Source of the DNA: a virus
Length of the DNA: 36,617 bases
Virus record (IMG/VR): IMGVR_UViG_3300009285_016357
Location: 1-36,617 of that record
Reading direction: 5' to 3' (one strand)
Under the pieces are notes generated by a model. It worked only from the letters and a program-made list of their open reading frames with translations. It had not been told where the DNA came from and did not search any database. This document shows, piece after piece, positions 1 through 8,732 of this stretch. The number at the start of each line of letters is the position of its first letter. Position 1 is the first letter of the stretch. The translations under genes were made by a program, and so were the position numbers.

Positions 1-2145
1 ATGTGGCGTCATCTGGTGCGGAGCCTGACGAATCAGCGAGGCCAGACGCTCAATCTGTTCCAGCAGGCGAGTCCATTGCTGCGCAACCTTCTCAGCACCG
101 GCGCGGGCTTCTTATCCGGCACGCCGCAACCCCAGTCGCCTAGTTTCTCCGACACGCTCCGGCAACTCCTGGGCGTGGGGCTGACCGGGGCGGGCCTCTT
201 GCAGCCCAACGATGTGTCGCAGAATCAAGGGGCGCGGACGCAGGCGTTTCAATCGCTCCGCAATGTCTTTACCTCGCCGAACGCCCTGACCGATCAGTTT
301 AAGGCGCAGATCGGGAACCTGCAACCGACCATGAATCAGCTGTTTCAGCCGGGTCAGGGGGAGCAATTTCTGCGGACCACGCTGCAACCGGGCGGGTATA
401 ACACGCTGCTGCAGCAAGGCGCTCACGGGGTGCAAGGCGTGTTAGGACCGGAGACTTTTGGCACCGGCCCCGGCGGCCAATACTTGCAAGGGCTCTTGAA
501 TCCCACGAACTACAATCAGCTGCTCGGCCAGACGGCCGGCGGGGTCCGCACGGCGTTTGCGCCGGAACTCGCGGAATCGCCCGCCAGTCGCTACCTCACC
601 GGCTTGCTCGGGCAAAATAATGTGGGAGGGGTGTATAACCAGTATCTGCCCCTGATTGAACAGCAGAACCGCGATTTGTTTAACTCCATTCAACAGCGCA
701 TGGTGGCGGGCTTACCCTCCAGCCTCAGTCCCGGCATGAGTGGGCCGGAGATTGCCGCGATTCGGGAAGGGTTCACCCGTGAAGCCCTGCCGAGACAACA
801 AGCCTTGATTGCCGACCTTGGCCGGGAAAGCGTCGCCCGGCAAATGGCGGCCTCTGGAACGCTCCTCCAAAACCAGGAGTCCATGCGGAACTTCGTCGGA
901 GGACAGACCCAGCAAGGGGTATCGAACCAGCTCAACATCGGCCAAAATCTGTTGCAGGATGAGGCAAATCGCCGAGCGCAGGGTTTGAATTTGTTGAACC
1001 AAGGGATCGGCAACCAACTCGGACTCGGCGAGACCTTGATGGGTCAGGAAAACCTCCCACGCCAAGCTCTCCTGAACCTCGCCAATCAGAACGTTGGACG
1101 CCAACTCGGTGCGGCGGGGGATATTCTGAACTTCACCCAGCCGGATGCGCTGTCAAGCCTGTTGCCCCTGCTGGGACTGGATATGCTCAATGGAAGAGGG
1201 GGAGGAGGACCGGGAGCGCTGCCAGGCCAGCCCGGCGTCGCACCAGGCACGCAGGCGGGGCAACCCGGTACCGGCAGTGCCCTCCAGCAGTTCCTCGGCG
1301 GGGGGCAGGGAATGGGACGGTTTGCCCCGATTGGGCAACTCTCAGCCGCGGATATCATCCGCCAAGTCCAGATGGGCTCCATGACGCCAACTGAAGGTCT
1401 CGCCCTGTTTGGTCGGACCGGGCTGCTCCCGGCGCTGGGGACGGGCGCCGCCGGCTATGGAGTCGGACAACTCGCATCGCAGGTGGGGCGGAATCAAGCC
1501 CAATCGGCCCTCGGAGGCGCGTTGGGAGGTGCGGCCACCGGGGCGGCGATTGGCTCCGTCATCCCTGGCTTGGGGACCGCCATCGGCGCGGTCGTCGGAG
1601 GATTGGGCGGGCTCTTTGGAGGATTCTTCGGGGAGCGCCGGCAGCAGCAGGAACTCAAAGAATCCTTCCGCCGGGCCGATTTGGATAGCCAAGCCGACCA
1701 GGTGCAGGAGATCGGGAGCTTCTTCACCCAACGGCTCGGGGCGCTGGGGGGGGAGACGTCCGCCTTCCAGCAGACTATCGCTCAGCTGATGCAGGAATCG
1801 CCCGGGCCGGGCGATGAACAGACCCAGGCCGCACGGTTGGGAGGACAGGTGTTGCTCCAACGACTCCAACAGGTCACTCCCTCGCTGACGAGTTTGAACC
1901 AAGTGCCGGGATTGCGGCAGGAGTTCATTGATGCGTTGACGGGCAGCACCTTCACGTCCGGCAACAGCAGTTTCGGCGGCGGACCGCCCCTCACCTCCTT
2001 TCCCCAATGGGCGAGTGCGGCTGGCCTCGCTCGCGGGGGCCGCTTGCCCTACGGAGGCCGGGCGGTGGTCGGCGAGCGTGGTCCGGAGTTGCTCTTGGCT
2101 GGCCCAGGCACCCAGGTGATTCCGTTGCTGATGGGACGCACCTAA
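1..2145 (+). CDS. Tape-measure or ejection-type structural protein, 714 aa
   Basis: Large Gln/Gly-rich protein, probably an internal virion or tape-like protein that enters the host envelope during DNA delivery. The first half is rich in repeated LLxQ, NQLGxG and GLLxPxNYNQLL-type segments. A glycine zipper follows at about residues 485-545 (runs such as LGGALGGAATGAAIG), typical of membrane-inserting phage proteins. The C-terminus ends in VVGERGPELLLAGPG, a signature seen at the ends of many tail tape-measure and related proteins. The N-terminus MWRHLVRSLTNQRGQTLNL matches the N-termini of the scaffold and capsid proteins in this window, which supports the ATG at base 1 as the true start even though it sits on the window edge. 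The gene is followed by an AAGGAGGT site and three co-oriented genes. Exact role is inferred. Confidence 0.75.
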   Translation: MWRHLVRSLTNQRGQTLNLFQQASPLLRNLLSTGAGFLSGTPQPQSPSFSDTLRQLLGVGLTGAGLLQPNDVSQNQGARTQAFQSLRNVFTSPNALTDQFKAQIGNLQPTMNQLFQPGQGEQFLRTTLQPGGYNTLLQQGAHGVQGVLGPETFGTGPGGQYLQGLLNPTNYNQLLGQTAGGVRTAFAPELAESPASRYLTGLLGQNNVGGVYNQYLPLIEQQNRDLFNSIQQRMVAGLPSSLSPGMSGPEIAAIREGFTREALPRQQALIADLGRESVARQMAASGTLLQNQESMRNFVGGQTQQGVSNQLNIGQNLLQDEANRRAQGLNLLNQGIGNQLGLGETLMGQENLPRQALLNLANQNVGRQLGAAGDILNFTQPDALSSLLPLLGLDMLNGRGGGGPGALPGQPGVAPGTQAGQPGTGSALQQFLGGGQGMGRFAPIGQLSAADIIRQVQMGSMTPTEGLALFGRTGLLPALGTGAAGYGVGQLASQVGRNQAQSALGGALGGAATGAAIGSVIPGLGTAIGAVVGGLGGLFGGFFGERRQQQELKESFRRADLDSQADQVQEIGSFFTQRLGALGGETSAFQQTIAQLMQESPGPGDEQTQAARLGGQVLLQRLQQVTPSLTSLNQVPGLRQEFIDALTGSTFTSGNSSFGGGPPLTSFPQWASAAGLARGGRLPYGGRAVVGERGPELLLAGPGTQVIPLLMGRT

Positions 2146-2154
2146 GGAGGTCCG

Positions 2155-2391
2155 ATGTACCACATGACGCGGGCGGAATACGACGCGGTGCACGACGCGA
2201 TTACGCATCAGCTCTTTCGGGTGAACCGCAACATCAAAGCGGTCTTCGGGAACGACATGACGGATGAGGAACTGCGCACCACCCATCGCATGATGCAACA
2301 GAGCGTCCACCAAGCGATACAAGCCAAGGAGCAACAGGCGATGCAACCGCAATTGCAGACTCAGCGCGACCTCAGGAGAGGACTCGTGTAA
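2155..2391 (+). CDS. Small helical protein between ejection-type genes, 78 aa
   Basis: Unrecognised. The ATG sits 3 bases after a full AAGGAGGT ribosome site (2144-2151), so the start is firm. The protein is charged and predicted mostly helical (MTRAEYDAVHDAITHQL..., then a Gln-rich helix with MMQQSVHQAIQAKEQQ). Its stop overlaps the next start by one base (TAATG). Position between the 714-aa and 268-aa proteins suggests a small virion component or assembly factor; this is inference from context only. Confidence 0.75.
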   Translation: MYHMTRAEYDAVHDAITHQLFRVNRNIKAVFGNDMTDEELRTTHRMMQQSVHQAIQAKEQQAMQPQLQTQRDLRRGLV

Positions 2392-3197
2392 TGCCCCTCA
2401 ACCGTGAAGCTCTCCGCACCATCGTCAACTACCGCCTGACCCAGCGGGCGACGCAGGAAGCGCGAGACACGGAAGAACGAGCCTTCCAGCGCAAGTTGCA
2501 GCTTCTCGGGATTGAGGCGGGGGTCAAGGCGGGCGAGATATTACCATCGTTTGACGGAGGACAGTTCAAGGGGTTTACTGGCCGTGATGCCTCGCAAGCG
2601 GCCTCGCGCATCCCGACAGGCGTCAGTCCGACCTCGTTTCTTCAGCGACAACTGTTGGAGACCTCCCTTGCGCCCCCCAGCGTCTTTGAAGCGCAGGCGA
2701 TGCAGACACTCCCCATGCCACCGTTCGTGCCCGGCCCGGCGGGGTCGTTCATGACGAGTCCGCAGGTGTTGACCCCCGGAGAACACTTTGCGCCCGGCGT
2801 GGAGATTGCCCCGTCGCGCTTGGGGTCACGGGCCATGGGATTGGCGGAGGGGATTCGTGGACAACAGGCAGTGGAACTTGGCCCCCAACTGCGCCAGCAA
2901 CGCTTGGAGGAACTTCAACAAGCTGGCGAATTGGCAGGCGTCCTGACGCCGGCGTTCCAAAATATCACCACCCTGCCACAGCAGGGTGGGCAGCCTACGA
3001 CGATTCAAGTCCCTCGCGGACTGGTGAAGACTCCCCCCGCACTCAGCGACACCGCAGCGTTCAGAAAAGACATCCAGGAGTCCTTGGAAGCCATTCGGCG
3101 AGGCCGGATCAGCAACGAGGAGGCGATCCGTCTCCTGCTTGAGGCGTACCCTGACAAAGCCAATAAGATTCTGGAATTGCAACAGTTGATCTTCTGA
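2391..3197 (+). CDS. Structural protein of unknown function, 268 aa
   Basis: Unrecognised. The N-terminal 45 residues are a charged helix (TQRATQEARDTEERAFQRKL). A Pro-rich low-complexity middle (TLPMPPFVPGPAGS) and a helical C-terminus (EAIRRGRISNEEAIRLLLEAYPDKA) follow. The upstream site is AGGAGAGG and the gene overlaps both neighbours by one base (TAATG and TGATG), so it is translationally coupled within the four-gene ejection or tail cluster. By place it could correspond to an internal virion protein of podoviruses; no family match is claimed. Confidence 0.75.
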   Translation: MPLNREALRTIVNYRLTQRATQEARDTEERAFQRKLQLLGIEAGVKAGEILPSFDGGQFKGFTGRDASQAASRIPTGVSPTSFLQRQLLETSLAPPSVFEAQAMQTLPMPPFVPGPAGSFMTSPQVLTPGEHFAPGVEIAPSRLGSRAMGLAEGIRGQQAVELGPQLRQQRLEELQQAGELAGVLTPAFQNITTLPQQGGQPTTIQVPRGLVKTPPALSDTAAFRKDIQESLEAIRRGRISNEEAIRLLLEAYPDKANKILELQQLIF

Positions 3198-6100
3198 TGA
3201 GGCTCTTCGATGATGTGCTGCGCCCCCAGCGTGGCGCATTGTTTCAGGATTTACTTGACCCCCCGCCGATCCGCCGGGGCGACTTTGGCCTCGGCACGGC
3301 GGAGACGATTGGCCCGATCCCGTCCTTGCGCCTCCAAGATGTCGTCCCCCGCACCCTCGAGACGGGGCGCCATCTCCTCAGTAGCCTCCTCCACGTTCGT
3401 CCGCTCGAGGCGCTCCGAGCCCAGACCACCCTCGCGCCCTCGTTGGGCGTCGATCTGCTCAACGCGGCGTTTGCTCCCGTCTCAGCGGCGATGGAGTCTG
3501 GGACCAGAGCGCTGCAGGGACGCCCGCAACTGCCGCTGCCGAGTCTGGCGCGCGGGGCCTTGACGGGCTTCCCGGAAGACGATCCCTTCACGGCCACTGT
3601 GCGCGCCGCATTGGAAATGGGCGCGGTGAATGCGGCGCCGGCGGCGGCGCGCGGAGTGGGACGAGCCATCAGTCGCCTCGGCGTGACGGGTCGCCTCCAA
3701 CAGACCCTACGTGCCCGTCAGATTTTGACCGCTCCCGTGGAGGCATTAGTCTCACAAGCGCAGCGCAGCGGGGGGGAGGCAGCGGACATTCTTCGCGCAC
3801 TCCGTCGCGGGCGGTCGCCGAAGTTCCGTCCGGTGTTTGAAGCGGTGCAACAGCAACGACAGGCGCCGCGACGCATCGCGGGGTTGCTCCCCGCCCCGCT
3901 GGCCTCGGAGCGTGGGGCCGCGGGACTGCCGGAGATTCGCCCAGGGGACTTCGTGCGCTTCGGAAATCAGGTGCGACGAGTGGTCAGTCTTGATCCGCGC
4001 ACGCAGCGAGTGGTGCTGGCGGTGACGGCGGGGCGCACCATCACCGTTCCGCTGCGCGGCTTGACACGAACCACGCCGGTGGCTCCAGAAGGTCAGATCG
4101 TGCCCCAGGCACAGCCAGTGATGCCATCGGTTCCGAAGATCGTGTATGTGGGGCAAGCCACAGAGGCTCCTGTCGGAAAGAGAGTCCTCTATGTCGCAGA
4201 AAATCCTTCCTACGCAAAACGGTTCGGGGAGACGGTGACTCGTGTTGCCATCAGGCCGAAAAAGACGCTCGATGTCACACCGCTTGGAGAGCGATCAATC
4301 GGATTTGAGACGCTTCAAACCTTCCTCGCAAACCACGGGGTCACGGTTGATGTCTCAGTCACGCCGTATGAGGACGATGCAGCTAAACCTGCGTGGCAAT
4401 GGATCAGAAAGTTTCCAGACATCGCTGACGACATTCAGCGGGTTGGCTACGACGCTATTCAACACAAAGAGACGTTTCGTGGGACTGGGAAGCGCGAGAC
4501 CACGTATCGAATCCTTGACCAGTCAATTCTTCAGCCAACGACCCCAGCCGTTGCACCAGGAAAGCCGATGTTTTCCAGTGCCGGAGCCATGGCCGACCCC
4601 GGCTACGTCCTCAAAGGCCAGCCCTTTGAAGGGGTAATCATCTCCTACGAGAAGCAAGCTGGACTAGGGACGTTCGACCGGCTTTCTCCCAAAGCTCAAC
4701 TTGAGGTGATCGCTAACTCACCCGAAGCAGCCCCAGTCCAAGACATCATCAAGAAGGTGACAGGGCAGGTAAAAACAGGGCGTCCCGTTGCGGAAGCGGT
4801 TGCGTTGCGGCGATTATTCCAACGGGAAGCGGCGGTTGCTCGGCAAGCGTTTCGTGCGGGAAGAGTTACCGCACTTGAACCGATTCCTCCGACCACCCTT
4901 GAACGAGTGAAAGACGTGACGGGGCAAATCCCACCCCCGAAAACATTGTCAGAACAGCAAGCCCTGACGGCATCGCTCCGGCGTCAACAGACGACTACTC
5001 GGCGAGCTGCGTTGTTCAGTAAGGCCCAGACCCTCGATCAGATTGGGAACCTGTTTAGCGAACCGAAGAAGTTTCTGAAGGTCGCGCAAGCGAAGTCCCT
5101 GACGCCAATACAAGTGGGGCGGATGGCGCGCCTGCAACGCATCCAAGTTGGACAGATCACCCGTGGGCCACGCGGGGGAGTACTTGACGTGCCGTTGACC
5201 GCAGCTGATCTTCGGCGTATTGAAGCAGCAACGGAGGGGATTGTCCCACGCCAGCCACAGATCAGCGGCCAACCGCCGAGGATTCCACGAACGCAAGCGC
5301 TGGTCCCCGCGGATTTTGCCCAGCATCCCTTCCGCGATCTGACGGAGTTCCAAGCCGCGCCCCTCTCCGGGCTTGACCCGCGCCGAGCGGCCCGACTGGT
5401 GGATGGGCAGGACTTCGGCCCGGTGCGTCAGGTCATCCTCGACCCCGCCCAAGCCGCCGCGCAAGCGGGACGAGCGGCCGGCCAACGCGACCTCGCGGCC
5501 CTCCACCGTGTCGTGCCGACCCTCCGGCCCGTGAGCCGACTTGCGAGAGGCCCGCAGGAGTCTGAGCAGCTGTTCGACCTCATCGAAGGTCGGCTCGACC
5601 CGACGGCCATCACGCCTCGCGTGCAGCAGGCCGCGGGGATCATGCGGGAAACCTACGACCGGCTCTTGGGCGACCTCAATGCGGCGAGGCAGCGACAGGG
5701 CAAAGTCCCCATTCAGCGACGGGAGCACTACATCACCCACATCCAGACCTTGAACGTGCTGGATGATTTCTACTACGGCCTCAACAACGTGCCAGAGGAG
5801 GCCCTGGGACTCCCATCCGTGACGACCCATCCCAACAGTCCATTCTTCCAGTTTGCCCTCAAGCGTTTGGGCGGACCGTATGCGAAGGATGCGGTGGAAG
5901 CGTTCACGCGCTATGTCATGAAAGCCAACGCCGTCATCGCCCATGCCCCAGTCTTGCAAGCGACGCGCCCGCTCATTCGGTTCCTGCCGCCACGAGCGCA
6001 AGGGTACTTCACGCAGTACCTCGATGAAGTCTTGGCGTTGAAGAAGGCGAAGGCCGACGTGATGGTCCCGCGCCCACTGCTCAACGCCGTGAGTTGGCTC

Positions 6101-7306
6101 CGACGCCAGGTGGGGGGCGGGGCGATCTTGGGCAACCTCTCGTCCGTCTTCAACCAACTCTGGACTGTGCCAGCGATAGTCGCACGAGTGGGGCCGGTGA
6201 GAGCAGTCGGCGCTGGTGGAGAACTCCTCGCTGCAACGGGGACGGATGTGCTGAATCGCCTCATCCTTCGGGTGGGGGCGCGGGATTATGCCCAAGCCAT
6301 TCTTGATCTCCACAAGCCAACGGTCCGAGACTTCATTGATCAGCACTCGCCCCTCATGCAGAACCGGCGCTTTGAGATTGAGTTTGACCCGACGACCATG
6401 CGACGGGTGGATAAGGTGCTCGGCGCCTTGATCCAGTCAGTCGATCAGGAGATGGTGCGTCTGGCATGGCTGGCGCAGTTTCGCAAGAGCGCCAGAGCAG
6501 GGACGGCGTTTGCTCACGCGGTGCGAGAAGCCGAAGAAACGGCCTTTGTGACGCAGAGCGGCTACACGCCCGAAGACCTCCCGCCGGCCTTTCGCAGCCA
6601 GATCGCCGGGGCCTTTGCGCAGTTTCAAAACTCGGTGAACAACGTCTTCAACTTCCTGCGGTTTGATGTAGGGATTCAACCGCTCACGCTGGCCCGCGAC
6701 TTCCGCGGTCATGTCGGGCGCCATCCTCAACTATTCAAACAAGCTCTCCTGTTCTTTGGAACCGTCCTCACGATGAAGATGCTCTATGAGCACGCCGGTA
6801 TCCCCTCGGCGGTTGACGGGCCGGAAGACCTGATTCCGTTGTGGGGGATGGCGGAGTATGGCCCGCCGGCCTTCTGGGCCCCTGCGGATGCGGTGCTGTC
6901 GCTGGCGACCGCCGACACGCCGCTGGAGCGGGCAAAGGCGACTGCCAAGTTCAAACGCGCGGCCTTCCTCCTGATCGGACGCGGAGGCAATCAACTCCGC
7001 AAGACGATGGATGGCATTGTGGGCATCTCGAAAGGTGGGAAGTTCGATAGGCGCGGGAGGCTCTTGTTTCCGGTTCGTGGGACGATAGAACAGGGGAGAG
7101 CACTCCTCTTTGGGATTTACGGCACGCAGGCGGGGCAAGCCTACATTCGGCGAGGGTTTAAGCCTGAGCCGAAGCGATTCCAGTTAACCGCGCCTCAGCC
7201 CACTCTTGCTCGTCCTGCACTTGGTGCACGGACGAACGGGAGGATAATCCGTAGAGGTCATGCACCTGTGCGTGGACGCTTGTTCGAGGATGTGTTATCG
7301 AAGTAA
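3197..7306 (+). CDS. Giant polyvalent internal-virion-like protein with ADP-ribosyltransferase-like insert, 1369 aa
   Basis: The largest protein in the window, probably carried in the virion and injected with DNA. Residues about 312-450 read like an ART domain of phage polyvalent proteins: IVYVGQATE, then YVAENPSYAKRFGE, RVAIRPKKTLDV and a closing GYDAI...TTYRILDQSIL. That part is AT-richer (33, 35 and 33 GC of 60 in lines 4201, 4321 and 4441, against 46-47 of 60 at 3601 and 5461), as expected for an acquired domain. The C-terminal half (about 780-1180) has features of large polyvalent proteins: REHYITHIQ, GNLSSVFNQLW and FAQFQNSVNNVFNFLRFD. RLFDDVL at the N-terminus recurs as RLFEDVL at the extreme C-terminus. 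The start overlaps the upstream stop. ART catalytic residues are not certain from reading alone. Confidence 0.75.
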   Translation: MRLFDDVLRPQRGALFQDLLDPPPIRRGDFGLGTAETIGPIPSLRLQDVVPRTLETGRHLLSSLLHVRPLEALRAQTTLAPSLGVDLLNAAFAPVSAAMESGTRALQGRPQLPLPSLARGALTGFPEDDPFTATVRAALEMGAVNAAPAAARGVGRAISRLGVTGRLQQTLRARQILTAPVEALVSQAQRSGGEAADILRALRRGRSPKFRPVFEAVQQQRQAPRRIAGLLPAPLASERGAAGLPEIRPGDFVRFGNQVRRVVSLDPRTQRVVLAVTAGRTITVPLRGLTRTTPVAPEGQIVPQAQPVMPSVPKIVYVGQATEAPVGKRVLYVAENPSYAKRFGETVTRVAIRPKKTLDVTPLGERSIGFETLQTFLANHGVTVDVSVTPYEDDAAKPAWQWIRKFPDIADDIQRVGYDAIQHKETFRGTGKRETTYRILDQSILQPTTPAVAPGKPMFSSAGAMADPGYVLKGQPFEGVIISYEKQAGLGTFDRLSPKAQLEVIANSPEAAPVQDIIKKVTGQVKTGRPVAEAVALRRLFQREAAVARQAFRAGRVTALEPIPPTTLERVKDVTGQIPPPKTLSEQQALTASLRRQQTTTRRAALFSKAQTLDQIGNLFSEPKKFLKVAQAKSLTPIQVGRMARLQRIQVGQITRGPRGGVLDVPLTAADLRRIEAATEGIVPRQPQISGQPPRIPRTQALVPADFAQHPFRDLTEFQAAPLSGLDPRRAARLVDGQDFGPVRQVILDPAQAAAQAGRAAGQRDLAALHRVVPTLRPVSRLARGPQESEQLFDLIEGRLDPTAITPRVQQAAGIMRETYDRLLGDLNAARQRQGKVPIQRREHYITHIQTLNVLDDFYYGLNNVPEEALGLPSVTTHPNSPFFQFALKRLGGPYAKDAVEAFTRYVMKANAVIAHAPVLQATRPLIRFLPPRAQGYFTQYLDEVLALKKAKADVMVPRPLLNAVSWLRRQVGGGAILGNLSSVFNQLWTVPAIVARVGPVRAVGAGGELLAATGTDVLNRLILRVGARDYAQAILDLHKPTVRDFIDQHSPLMQNRRFEIEFDPTTMRRVDKVLGALIQSVDQEMVRLAWLAQFRKSARAGTAFAHAVREAEETAFVTQSGYTPEDLPPAFRSQIAGAFAQFQNSVNNVFNFLRFDVGIQPLTLARDFRGHVGRHPQLFKQALLFFGTVLTMKMLYEHAGIPSAVDGPEDLIPLWGMAEYGPPAFWAPADAVLSLATADTPLERAKATAKFKRAAFLLIGRGGNQLRKTMDGIVGISKGGKFDRRGRLLFPVRGTIEQGRALLFGIYGTQAGQAYIRRGFKPEPKRFQLTAPQPTLARPALGARTNGRIIRRGHAPVRGRLFEDVLSK

Positions 7307-7564
7307 GCGGACGCGCTGCCACCGCTTCCCATAGCGGGTGGACTCCGCAATCGGCTGGGGCGGTGTACAGGCCGCTCGGAGTGTCTCGCGTTCAGCCTGC
7401 CAGTCCTGCTCCCACGCCATCCGCCATTGCCCCCACATCGTCCCGCGTTCCACGAAGAAGGTGCTATGCATGAACAGGAGGTATAGGGCCAGCCCCGCTG
7501 CCACCCCCCAGCCGAGCCGGGAGGGCCAGCAGCGGGACAGTGGAGGGTGATTATTGTGTGTCAT
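7295..7564 (-). CDS. Single-pass membrane protein, 89 aa, last gene of the leftward operon
   Basis: Unrecognised. One membrane segment near the N-terminus (LGWGVAAGLALYLLFMHS) is followed by a charged, Trp-rich helical part (WGQWRMAWEQDWQAERETL). One-pass proteins with a helical outer part at the end of phage small-gene blocks can be spanins or holin partners, but nothing here proves it. The start overlaps the previous gene by 14 bases. The 3' end overlaps the convergent 1369-aa gene by 12 bases, leaving no room for a terminator between the two transcription units. Confidence 0.6.
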   Translation of the reverse strand: MTHNNHPPLSRCWPSRLGWGVAAGLALYLLFMHSTFFVERGTMWGQWRMAWEQDWQAERETLRAACTPPQPIAESTRYGKRWQRVRLLR

Positions 7565-7727
7565 GGGATGGTTTCAAGTAACACCGGTCGCGCACCTGAT
7601 GGACAGCACAGGCTCGTTTGGGCGTCTGATTCGCAATCGCCACCGCATTGACAGGATGCTGGGGATGCCCGTTCCACCGACGGACGGTCATGCGAGGCAC
7701 GTGGGTCGGAAATTGCAGCGTCCTCAT
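7551..7727 (-). CDS. Small basic protein, 58 aa
   Basis: Unrecognised short frame starting MRTLQFPTHVPRMTVRRWNG and ending YLKPSHDTQ. It fits exactly between its neighbours: 31 bases after the stop of the 125-aa membrane protein and overlapping the next start by 14 bases. The ribosome site is weak (GAGACGACG). It is called mainly because the operon otherwise has no empty stretches. It carries two Cys but no clear zinc motif. Confidence 0.45.
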   Translation of the reverse strand: MRTLQFPTHVPRMTVRRWNGHPQHPVNAVAIANQTPKRACAVHQVRDRCYLKPSHDTQ

Positions 7728-7758
7728 CGTCGTCTCGCGTGAATGCGTCTCCCTCCGC

Positions 7759-8136
7759 TCAGTACGGCAACGAGTGCCACCCCCACCACACGAACAGCCC
7801 CAGGGCGACGAGCACAGAGCCGATCAGCAAGAGACGACCCGCGAGGGCGCGTCCCCGCTTCATCCACTCCCTCCCCAGCCCTCCGAGGAATAGCAGGCAA
7901 CTGCCCGCCACAAGGAAGCCGAGGAACGGGAGGCTGAAGTGGTCGGCGTGCGCCTGCTGATCGCGCACGATGGAGGGAGCGGTCGCCGTGAGGGCGAGCA
8001 ACTCGCGGGCCCGCTGAAGGACAGCGGGCGAGACAAGGATGGCTGGCGGGAGGATGTCGGTGGGTGGAACGATCAGCGTGGGGGGCTGGGCCGACGGCCC
8101 GACCACCACTCGCCCCTCCAGATCATAGTCGATCAT
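7759..8136 (-). CDS. Two-pass membrane protein, 125 aa
   Basis: Unrecognised. The N-terminal half is Pro/Val-rich (PTLIVPPTDILPPAILVSP). Two strong membrane segments follow (LPFLGFLVAGSCLLFLGGLG and LLLIGSVLVALGLFVWWGW) with a short basic loop REWMKRGR between them, so both ends probably face the same side. The start ATG overlaps the previous stop as ATGA, which decides the start over longer in-frame options. Two-pass phage proteins of this size may be holins, but no lysis gene neighbours it that I can recognise. Confidence 0.7.
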   Translation of the reverse strand: MIDYDLEGRVVVGPSAQPPTLIVPPTDILPPAILVSPAVLQRARELLALTATAPSIVRDQQAHADHFSLPFLGFLVAGSCLLFLGGLGREWMKRGRALAGRLLLIGSVLVALGLFVWWGWHSLPY

Positions 8137-8354
8137 GCTGAACGCAGGGTGAACGTCTCGTGGCCGGTCCTGAGGGAGTGCGTGGTCGCCCACTCCACGC
8201 CTCGAGGTCCCGACTGACCACACTCCAGACAGCCCGCCCGGACCGTCGGGGCCTCCTGCGTCGCCACCTCGCGCTTGGCCTGCGCGATCCGGGCTGCGAG
8301 CGGTCGGCGATCCACCAGCCCCGTCCACTGCGGGGGCACCCGTGGCCTCCTCAT
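8133..8354 (-). CDS. Small protein with a CxxC pair, 73 aa
   Basis: Unrecognised. It begins MRRPRVPPQWTGLVDRRPL, contains a helix (RIAQAKREVATQE) and one CLEC pair. The start is set by an ATGA overlap with the tryptophan-rich peptide upstream, and its own stop forms ATGA with the next gene. A GTG 39 bases upstream in the same frame is possible but lacks a ribosome site. Confidence 0.6.
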   Translation of the reverse strand: MRRPRVPPQWTGLVDRRPLAARIAQAKREVATQEAPTVRAGCLECGQSGPRGVEWATTHSLRTGHETFTLRSA

Positions 8355-8425
8355 CGCCCCCACCGCCAGGGCCACCACGCCTCCAGCCCCCACACTCGCG
8401 GGATGAGCCAGATGGGGTCAGGCAT
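8351..8425 (-). CDS. Tryptophan-rich 24-residue peptide
   Basis: Six of 24 residues are Trp; the peptide starts MPDPIWLIPRVWG and ends WWPWRWGR. The ribosome site GGAGG lies seven bases before the ATG, the start is two bases after the previous stop, and the stop forms an ATGA overlap with the next gene, exactly as the larger genes of this operon do. This signal set is better than for many longer frames here. A Trp/Arg-rich amphipathic peptide would be expected to bind membranes, but function is unknown. Confidence 0.6.
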   Translation of the reverse strand: MPDPIWLIPRVWGLEAWWPWRWGR

Positions 8426-8427
8426 CC

Positions 8428-8655
8428 TCACTCCTCCCGGAGGGCATCCAGGACGCGCTCCAACAACGTATCCACCCCTGGAATCTCGTCAGCCAAGACG
8501 GTAGCAACACTCGCCATGTCTCGCGCTCGCTGCGCCTGCTGGGCGGCGGACCAGGCGGCGAGCCAGGCACGTCTCGCGGCTGGATAACTGATAAGGTCAT
8601 GCTGTTCAGGTAATCTCCACCACGCCTGAAACGCCGCCTCTGCGGGAGCGGTCAT
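8428..8655 (-). CDS. Small helical protein, 75 aa
   Basis: Unrecognised. The sequence is helix-rich and Ala/Trp-rich (AEAAFQAWWRLPE, RRAWLAAWSAAQQAQRAR), ending in an acidic helix (VDTLLERVLDALREE). The phrase FQAWW..P plus a following coiled-coil-like helix is common among small phage early proteins of unknown role. The start ATG forms an ATGA overlap with the upstream mini membrane protein, which selects MTAPAE over an upstream in-frame start. Confidence 0.7.
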   Translation of the reverse strand: MTAPAEAAFQAWWRLPEQHDLISYPAARRAWLAAWSAAQQAQRARDMASVATVLADEIPGVDTLLERVLDALREE

Positions 8656-8732
8656 CTGAATAAGTGAACTCCGGCCATCACGACACACACGATCCCGAGA
8701 GCCAAGATGAATGACCAGAAGTCGCTATTCAT
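8652..8732 (-). CDS. Mini membrane protein, 26 aa
   Basis: A 26-residue frame, MNSDFWSFILALGIVCVVMA and a short end, that is essentially one membrane helix. It overlaps the upstream 71-aa gene by eight bases and the downstream gene as ATGA. A longer in-frame extension upstream would overlap the 71-aa gene much more, so the short form is preferred. Function unknown. Confidence 0.5.
   Translation of the reverse strand: MNSDFWSFILALGIVCVVMAGVHLFR

Noticed and set aside
1342-2352. Minus-strand 336-codon frame opposite the 714-aa gene
   Set aside because: No start signal and low-complexity composition; antisense shadow.
4949-6346. Long open frame (465 codons) on the minus strand inside the 1369-aa gene
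   Set aside because: Shadow of a GC-rich gene; composition Arg/His/Gly-rich, no ribosome site, no family features.
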